Both the position numbers and the translations under genes were made by a program. A stretch of DNA of 64,000 nt, taken from Emmonsiellopsis sp. PD_33. Its lineage: Eukaryota; Ascomycota; Eurotiomycetes; Onygenales; Ajellomycetaceae. The notes below the pieces were generated by a model. The model was not told where the DNA came from and made no database searches. It saw nothing but the letters and a program-made list of their open reading frames with translations. Shown piece after piece: positions 57,553 to 64,000 of this stretch (its first letter is position 1; every line of letters starts with the position of its first letter). Location: positions 1 to 64,000 of the forward strand of contig JANTQF010000106.1 of NCBI GenBank assembly GCA_032988165.1, given 5' to 3'.

Positions 57553-58267
57553 GATTATCGATCCACAATGTCTCTCAATATGCAAGGGCCAGCAACGCGA
57601 GCTGTGACAGGGCAGGTCGGGAAAAAGGAATGTACGTCCGCAAGAGAGGTATCGTCACCGAAGTCGAGACCTAACGAGGAGGGATGGAGTAAGCATGAGC
57701 CAGCAGCAGAGCAAAGAGGCGCTAAACGGGGATTTGTGGGATGTCGGGGGCAGAAGTCGGGTCGAGTGTGGAGAGGAGAGGTGGCCGTTCTCGATGGGAG
57801 TTTGTGGCGGGCGTTCCCGAGTTATTCAGCCCAAGCAACTTTTTTTTGGCAGCAGCCTTTTCTAGGCAGCCTGAGAAGATCGACATCGAAGAAGGGCGAA
57901 GGACAGGTTGCTGTTATTGGTGGTGATGCTGGTTGGTGGTTGGTGTGGGTGGGCGAAGGCGTATGATACCCTGTAACCCCGAGGCAAAGGAAAAAAAGAC
58001 AGACAGAACTCACGGTACAAAAGGAGAGCGACACTCCAGGGCCTGCAGGGAGAGGATGGTTTGGAATCAACCAACTACTCTCGAGTCAGCGGGGAAGACG
58101 CAGCAGCTATGTAGCGACGGCCCCTGAAGACACACTGGGCCACAGCCAGCCGAGCGGACAGGCGAAAAGAGGGAGGGGAAAAGAGAGGAGGAGCGGGAGA
58201 CGGGGGAAGAGAGAGAGGAGAGGAGGAGGGAGCGTGGCTGAGAGAGCGATGAAGCTGATTGGGATGC

Positions 58268-58331
58268 AGAGAGAGAGAGAGAGAGGAGAGGAGAGGAGAG
58301 GAGAGGAGAGGAGAGGAGGAGAGGAGAGGAG
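58268..58331. repeat. (GA)n / (GGAGA)n purine microsatellite
   Basis: A dinucleotide GA run passes into pentamer GGAGA units. All-purine on this strand, it could form a triplex in vitro. It lies about 720 bp upstream of the start of the leftward five-exon gene. Confidence 0.9.
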
Positions 58332-59473
58332 GCTCACGAAGCGACAGTCCGCGGGAAAATTGAGAGCAGGCCCGAAGGGGAAAGGCGGCTGCGGTCGCGG
58401 AGACACGCGAGTATCGCCGTTACCAATCTTACCGTACAGGCCTCCATACTCACGTTGCAATTGGAATTGAGCAGCGAGCACCAGCAGGACAAATAAATAG
58501 ATAATTGCGGATGGATTGCTCCTATCAGCCCTTTTGTTATTGTTGCTGTTCGAACTCTTTTTTTTACTTTTTCCCTCATACTTTTTCCTCCTGCCTCAAC
58601 CCTCGAAATAGCTGCGATTAGACATTTCACGATTACACTCTCACACTCTATCAGACAGGGTAAAGCTAATTGCAACTACCGTAATAAATCTCCAATCCCC
58701 AATCTCGAATATCCAGATCCAATATCCAATACCAAATATCCAATATCAAATATCAGATGTCCAATCCATGAGCTGCTGACACAACAAATACTATCAGACA
58801 ACTTCCCAGAGACCTGTACAGAGCCATACGGCAGTTAATTACGGGCTGCCAAGAGCCCGAGTGGCTCTTTAATTTCCTTTTGGGCAGTGGGTCACTTTGA
58901 TGTCTTTCCTGCGAGTGTTTGTCGAGGACCTCTGTACATATTTCTACAGCAGGTAATAGATAGATTCTACATCTGCTAGTAACTATGCCACCGGTCCGTT
59001 CTGATAATAATATATACCCCGTCAAGCTCGTAAGAGCAATGGTATCGCCATCCGCCCGATGCCGAAGGAACTATGCGAATTATTAATATCCCGCATCTCA
59101 CCGAAGACCTTGCTCGCTCACGAGGTAACGGGGTATATAAAACAACCACTCCAAACCCCTCCCCCCTCCACACGAGAAACCTTGAGCCACAGCGGGCAAT
59201 CTACAGAGCCACCTACCTCATGGCTTAAAACTCCTCGTATAATGCCCTTGTGTTTCTTTCTTTGACCCCCACCTCCAACCCATCCTACCACCCGAACCTA
59301 CCCACCTACATACTACCTACATCTCCGCATCGCTACATGCCGGCCGAAAGGAAATCCGCGGCCTCGGTACCTACGTACGATACCTACATATGCGTAGATA
59401 TTTTCAAAAGCAACCCCGAGAGAAACATAATAATAACCCCCCCATCCCTCATCACTAAACCCATGAACCGGCA

Positions 59474-59492
59474 CCATCCATCCATCCATCCA
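59474..59492. repeat. (CATC)n microsatellite
   Basis: Four to five tandem CATC units in a pyrimidine-rich intergenic stretch. Confidence 0.85.
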
Positions 59493-60110
59493 CATCAATC
59501 TCATCTCGCCAATCAATCTATGAAACTATCAAACCCTACCCCCGTCAGGGATAGATATATATATGACCTCAGCACCAAACGGCATCCCCGTCCCGTTCAA
59601 CCTTGGAACTACGTACGTATGTACGTTAACATCAACTGACTGACTGACTACCCCCCCCCCCCCGTCCTATTTTGATTTTTATCCTTCTTATTCGATTCTA
59701 GAAGGATTTCTCTTTCTATCTTGTTTCTTAAAACCCCACCTCTCCCTCTCTTTCTCGCCAAAAAAAAAAGTGTGTCCCTTACATCCATCCAACTCTGCAA
59801 CTAGCTAGTTATCTATCGACAGAAACTAACCCCATTTAAAAATCCATCCATCCCTTCCTACCCATCTGTCTGTCTATGTCTGTATGCATATCCCTCATAA
59901 ACTACATACATACATGTGCATAGCTGAAAACCTCCTCCATCTCCATATCCATATCTACCCGAACATATGAAATTCTTACTAAGTCGGCTTACGCGGGTTA
60001 TCATATGGTGTGGTAGGGTTGGGTTGGAAAATACGACGTCAGGACTCAGGTTGCTGGGGGATGGAGGGGTGGAGGGGTGAGGGAGAAGTAGGTTCATAGG
60101 CTGGTTTGCG

Positions 60111-60140
60111 CTGGGTTGGGTTAGGTTAGGTTAGGTTGGG
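60111..60140. repeat. interstitial TTAGG-like repeat
   Basis: Five tandem GGTTA/GGTTG pentamers. The unit is one base shorter than the usual fungal telomere repeat TTAGGG and the run is short, so it is a simple repeat rather than a telomere. Confidence 0.75.
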
Positions 60141-60559
60141 CCGGGCTGAATGGGGATCTGGGGAGTTCTATTTCTCTATTTTTCTGGGGGTGTGGTGGGG
60201 GGGTTATTCAGTTGGTGGTTAGTTATGTGGTTGGTGTATTATCGTGGTTCAAGGAGAGGATAAGGCTAACTTGAGGAAGATATTATCTTCTTTCTTCTTT
60301 ATACTCTTGTTTGAGACATTCGGAGTAAAGTAAGTGCTGGTGGTATGGGTGATACTTTTAATTTTTAGTTTTTGCGGATTTCCCGCTCTTCACCATGGAG
60401 GTTGAGGTTGCGATTGATTTTATTGGCTAAGGTTTAGTTAGTTAACCTAGATTATGTAACTAACTAACAAGGCATGACGTCATGGCGATATGATGGCGGC
60501 ATCAAACAGGCCTCGAGATACGAGATACGAGGTACATACTTCCCCCCTTCCTCTCATAG

Positions 60560-62505
60560 TTGAGAAAAGAAAGAACAAAGAAGAAATATCCAATAAAGCT
60601 TTGCCTGCTTCTCTAGCTCGGTAATTAATATGTTAAATAATAAACCTCTCTCCGTCCACCCTCGATAAATCAAACTACTAACTGCCCCAACCCAGCCATC
60701 AGTCGCAGCCCCCGAAGGAACGAAAGCTCCAAGACCGGAACAAACCAATACTTTGCCATCAGTGTGGCTGGCGAACGCAAGAGTTCTAAAAGCTCCTCTG
60801 CATCCTTCATCCCCTGGGAATCAGGACCGCAGATTTCTCAATCCAGCTAAGCCAACTGGAAGCAGGCGAAAGACATTTTCAAGCTTGCCAAGATGAAAAT
60901 TTGCAACAACAAGAGCATGCATGCGCTCCTTTCTAAGGACTTGAGGTATGTCATCTGATTTCCATTCCTCAATAGTCAGCTTCAGCCACCACTTAGCTTC
61001 CCGCGGTACGTCATGTTCTAAATATATCTGCGATAGTTGGAGGATAGGAGACTGTGATTGAATCGCATTGTTGTCCAATCACGGTTCTGGACACCGATTT
61101 TGCCTGCATATAGCCTTTCTGCATCCTGCAATTGTCCTTGCCCGGAATAGGCACGTGAAAGGATAATGCGGGTACCCAGGTGCTTCCTCCGCAAGCTCTG
61201 GTCATCGATCTTCACAATGGGTGCGAGCAGCTGCACAGGTTCTGCTAATCGGCCTTGGTATACCTGGGTGTGTATGCCGTGCCTAACTTTCGTAGGGCCG
61301 TGGGTGACCATATACTGCTTGATGAGTACCTCTCCAAATAAGCGTGAAGCCTCATCAGGTTTCTATTGTTTGAATAGTGGTCTGCAACTCTTGTTTTAAC
61401 TTCCAAAACCCTTATATTCCCAAAACCAAACAAATTTTGGTGGATCTCCGGGTTTTCTAGGAAGAGTGATTCCACCTCATCTCATTTTTGCTGCATACTC
61501 ATAGTCACCGGCCTGAGGGATTTGAGAAAACAGTTCCGGTAGTTGACATACCCAATTCCACCCAGCTCGAATAGTTACGTCAACTCTCGACGGGAACGAT
61601 TGGTCCATTAGACGACTATGCGTCTGATTGTTCGAGGATAGAGGATCAGCCCACGAACATGGGATTTCTGGGATACAGGACGATGGCCGTTGGCCTATCA
61701 GTGACAAGTCAGGTGGAGGGATAACCAGGAATTTACTTACAGTGTTGATGCTGGTGCTTCCACTGACAAGGGGGGATGGGTAAAGGTACTAGTAGTTCTT
61801 CTGCATAGGCTGTAGCTATAGCTGCCGCATAGGGTCGCCATCCCTTGTTTTTGTGTGAATCTGCATATTCACAAATGCCTTTGATAGCAAAGCTTGGTAA
61901 ATCATTCATGAGGCTTCTTCCACCTCGAAGCGGAGCTATGCGCGCCTCTCGAAACACCGCCCTTTATGACTTGGTTAACTACCCGATATCATGAGGCTCT
62001 CGTCCAAAATGGCTATCAAACAAAACATCCTCGCCAGCATTTTCACGAGAAAATTCAGCAGCTCCAGGCGATTTGGCGGTGATGTTGCTCGAACCCTACA
62101 GGTGCGAGAGTATGTTCTCAATGATTTAATAATTTGCAGCATGCAGTTTTGCGCCTGCATTCAAAAGACTGGCTGGTGGGGGGTTAAGGAAGCCTGTCGG
62201 TTGTATGTGACCCCCTTGGCCCGTCTTCCCGAAGTCGTACTGTACAACACCTCCTCGGCTTCCCTTGGAATTATTTAGGTACACTTACAACAACATTCCC
62301 AAGGCGAATGCCTAGCAGCAGCGCAAGTCTTACAGGGTGGAAGTTTCCGGTTTGGCCTTCAGGTAGGCATACCGCGACGACATTATGGTAACTGACACGG
62401 CCTTATGAGTATGCTGGAGCCAAGAATACCTTGAAGTGTTCCATGTTTCTCGTCAAACATCAGCTGTGCAGCTGCCAGCACGATGGGCAGAGTACAGAGA
62501 CGGAC
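60560..62505 (-). pseudogene. broken NLR-like gene: nucleoside-phosphorylase domain plus TPR-like region
   Basis: On the minus strand a nucleoside-phosphorylase-like domain can be followed in pieces: LPIVLAAAQLMFDEKH near 62500-62440, HNVVAVCLPEGQTGNF near 62388, GIRLGNVVVSVP near 62300, then after a frame change VVQYDFGKTG (62250-62228). FAIKGICEYADSHKNKGW and YAAAIATAYAEELL (61900-61800) are the domain's end. Downstream lie TPR-like pieces (VQLLAPIVKIDDQSL, RIILSRAYSGQGQLQDAERL near 61250-61100; HALVVANFHLGKLENVF near 60900). In fungi this domain often starts NLR-like proteins with an NB-ARC or NACHT domain and TPRs. No nucleotide-binding P-loop is found here, and stops and frame changes break the gene. 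It is a relic, probably of a self/non-self recognition gene. Confidence 0.6.
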
Positions 62506-63466
62506 CCAGGCAATGGCGCAGTTTTGGGATCGAAGGCGACGAGACATCACAGCCGTCTGCTGTGGCTGGGAAATTATGTTGCGCAGATATGGGGATCAGG
62601 AAAACAACTGGATCGGCTTCGAATATTCAATTTCTAGGGAGGTGTAATCGATCCCGCCCCTCGAGTTCGATCTTGGGTCACCCATGTTGGGTTCGGGGGC
62701 TGGTGTTACGACTCTCCTGCAGGCGCTTATGTGGAACGAACCTCTTCGAATTAGTCCAGCAAGGCTTGGGTCCCCAGCAAATCTGGACACCCAGCTACTG
62801 GCAGCTAGCCCCTGGTTGTCCTTGGGGCGGGTTCGTCAACCTCCGTCGCCCAATCATGCCCGCTGTATGTTGCCAACAAGGCTGCTGGCGCCAGCGGTCA
62901 TCCCGTGCATGCCTGCAGGCCAAGAACAGGTCCACTTCAACCGCTGCGAGGCTAGAGGATTAGCCGCCGTCGAGGTGGTTTAAAATGGCCCCAGTCCCCT
63001 CCGAGAGGCTCATGATTTTGTTACATTGGGCCGTCCGCAGAGGGAAGGCCTTTGGATACGGCGATCAGAACAATGGCTTCCGGGATACCTCTCACACCGA
63101 TCACAGGAGGGAAGGAGAAAAAACTTGAGTTGAGGGTGCAGAGCTATGAACAGAGTAAGAGACATATTTTTACGTTCCAATTCGACTGAGGAAATGGCAC
63201 TGACGGACACGCAGCTGGTGGCGGCAAATGGAAGCAGGCAATGACAGAGACCCCGAAGTTAAACCCTCATCTAGATGACCTGCTGCAGGTATGGTTGGAC
63301 CCTTAAAGTTAAGGTTAGACTTCCCGTAGTCGCTGTCTGACGGAGCCGCATTTAGCAAAATGAAGATTCTCGGCGCATAATGTGAGTCTCCCGCAACAAT
63401 TGCTTTGTTGGTTTCCCAAACGACATTTGGCGTATATGGCTCTCATACAATAACATAGTTTTGTCA
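62506..63466. other. region between the NLR relic and the right-edge gene, unresolved
   Basis: Overlapping + strand frames occur at 62436-62963 and 62684-62983. A short + strand frame, MAPVPSERLMILLHWAVRRG, begins near 62985, and a later + piece contains NPHLDDLLQVWLDP near 63262-63300. These may be upstream exons of the right-edge gene, but I could not find consistent splice sites. Confidence 0.3.
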
Positions 63467-64000
63467 AAATACCTGAAAATATAGAGGATGGCGAACGCGA
63501 GGGCTGGAGAAAGACAATCCGCGCCGATATCAAAGAGACAGTTGGGATACCTCCAGAATTCTGGGACACAGTCACTGAGGACCTGAATGGCTGCTCTGGT
63601 GCTAGATATACCTATGAAGGCAATTCGGTTGCAAGCCTCGGTGCGTACAACATAATTGTTTCTTGGTTTCCTCAATATCCAACTCACCGTCGACAGATAC
63701 ATGGTCTTGCTTCAAGATAAAAGTGGCAAGGGAGAACCCCGCCAATAAAAAGGTTGTTTACAAGTGGCATCAAACAACAGTATATGTCAGATGGAATAAG
63801 GAACGTGGCAGCCGGTGGGTTCTCTGTTTGGGATTTCCAGATGAGATAGAAGCAAAATGGAAATATGGCTTGGGATTAGTCTCGACCGACGAGCTAGAAG
63901 CAGAAGAAAGCTGGAAGAAATGGAAGAATCAATCCCCACTCTCAGTCGACCCAAAAGATCCGTATATGTGGCACATTGCCCTTCTAGGCGATCTCAAGGA
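63467..64000 (+). CDS. partial gene running off the right edge, unidentified
   Basis: Two exons fit: about 63467-63640 and 63697 to the window end, joined by a 56-bp intron (GTGCGT...CGACAG) that turns S-L-G/AT into S-L-D. The first reads IPENIEDGEREGWRKTIRAD and IKETVGIPPEFWDTVTEDL; the second is open to the end with DTWSCFKIKVAREN, YKWHQTTVYVRWNKERGSRW, GLVSTDELEAEESWKKW and DPKDPYMWHIALLGDLK. The true start is not seen and lies upstream. The last motif is reminiscent of fungal CorA-like membrane proteins, a guess only. It lies next to the NLR relic. Confidence 0.5.

Larger units (their letters stand above)
57553..60559. other. long intergenic region with simple repeats
   Basis: About 3 kb. 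Its first kilobase is the probable leader/promoter of the leftward five-exon gene. Repeats listed separately are the GA-rich tract (58268-58331), CATC units (59474-59492) and TTAGG-like units (60111-60140). A C12-type run lies near 59651. No gene is supported. Confidence 0.45.

Noticed and set aside
60111..60140. Telomere repeat
   Set aside because: The unit is five bases, the run is short, and it is embedded between normal sequences.
62690..62730. TGTTACGACTC as the start of another LTR
   Set aside because: Similar starts occur in some fungal LTRs, but no second copy or end was found in the window.

Overview
This window is nuclear DNA of a filamentous ascomycete. The genes have short introns of about 50 to 115 bp with GT...AG borders, and the products are typical of Pezizomycotina: a STE3-type pheromone receptor, Dcp1, a Psy2/SMEK phosphatase-4 subunit, a lipid-droplet hydrolase, an OBAP/DUF1264 protein and a small secreted cysteine-rich protein. 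The AT-rich block of retrotransposons damaged by RIP (repeat-induced point mutation), and the secreted protein that looks like the fungal calcium-binding protein type, suggest Onygenales (Blastomyces/Emmonsia/Histoplasma relatives). That placement is inference.

Layout. 1-120 is an almost pure G tract, probably a contig edge or low-quality sequence. 719-1811 holds the remains of a condensation-fold (Tri3-like) acyltransferase, and 2847-3794 an intact secreted SGNH/CE3 esterase. 4161-19636 is one nested transposon block: a Gypsy-type LTR element on the + strand whose 3' LTR is split by a Copia-type element on the - strand. The Gypsy insertion is bounded by the 5-bp target duplication AGTAC. Both elements are full of C-to-T and G-to-A damage. 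The Gypsy carries about 3.6 kb of extra, unidentified decayed reading frames between integrase and its 3' LTR.

From 19.6 kb the sequence is ordinary euchromatin. It holds a mitochondrial SSB (19839), the pheromone receptor (21332-22822, -), an unresolved stretch (22.8-24.6 kb), a multi-pass membrane protein (24746), an SLC35F-type transporter (27350-28750, -), Psy2 (31240-34806), a small secreted protein (37458), a small RNase III-fold protein that has lost most catalytic acids (40003-40526, -), an LDAH hydrolase (42081), Dcp1 (44149-45270, -), an OCRL-like inositol 5-phosphatase (45823-49113), an OBAP protein (50386), a low-complexity protein (52754) and a conserved five-exon protein of unknown function (55771-57552, -). 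The right end (60.5-62.5 kb) holds a broken NLR-like gene with a nucleoside-phosphorylase N-terminus and TPR-like C-terminus, followed by an unidentified gene running off the window.

The genes are mostly unrelated housekeeping functions, with no operon or metabolic cluster. The themes are RNA handling (Dcp1, RNase III fold), signalling (pheromone receptor, PP4, phosphoinositides), lipid bodies (LDAH, OBAP) and genome defence scars. Exon coordinates were derived by hand from splice signals and reading-phase agreement; no search was run.
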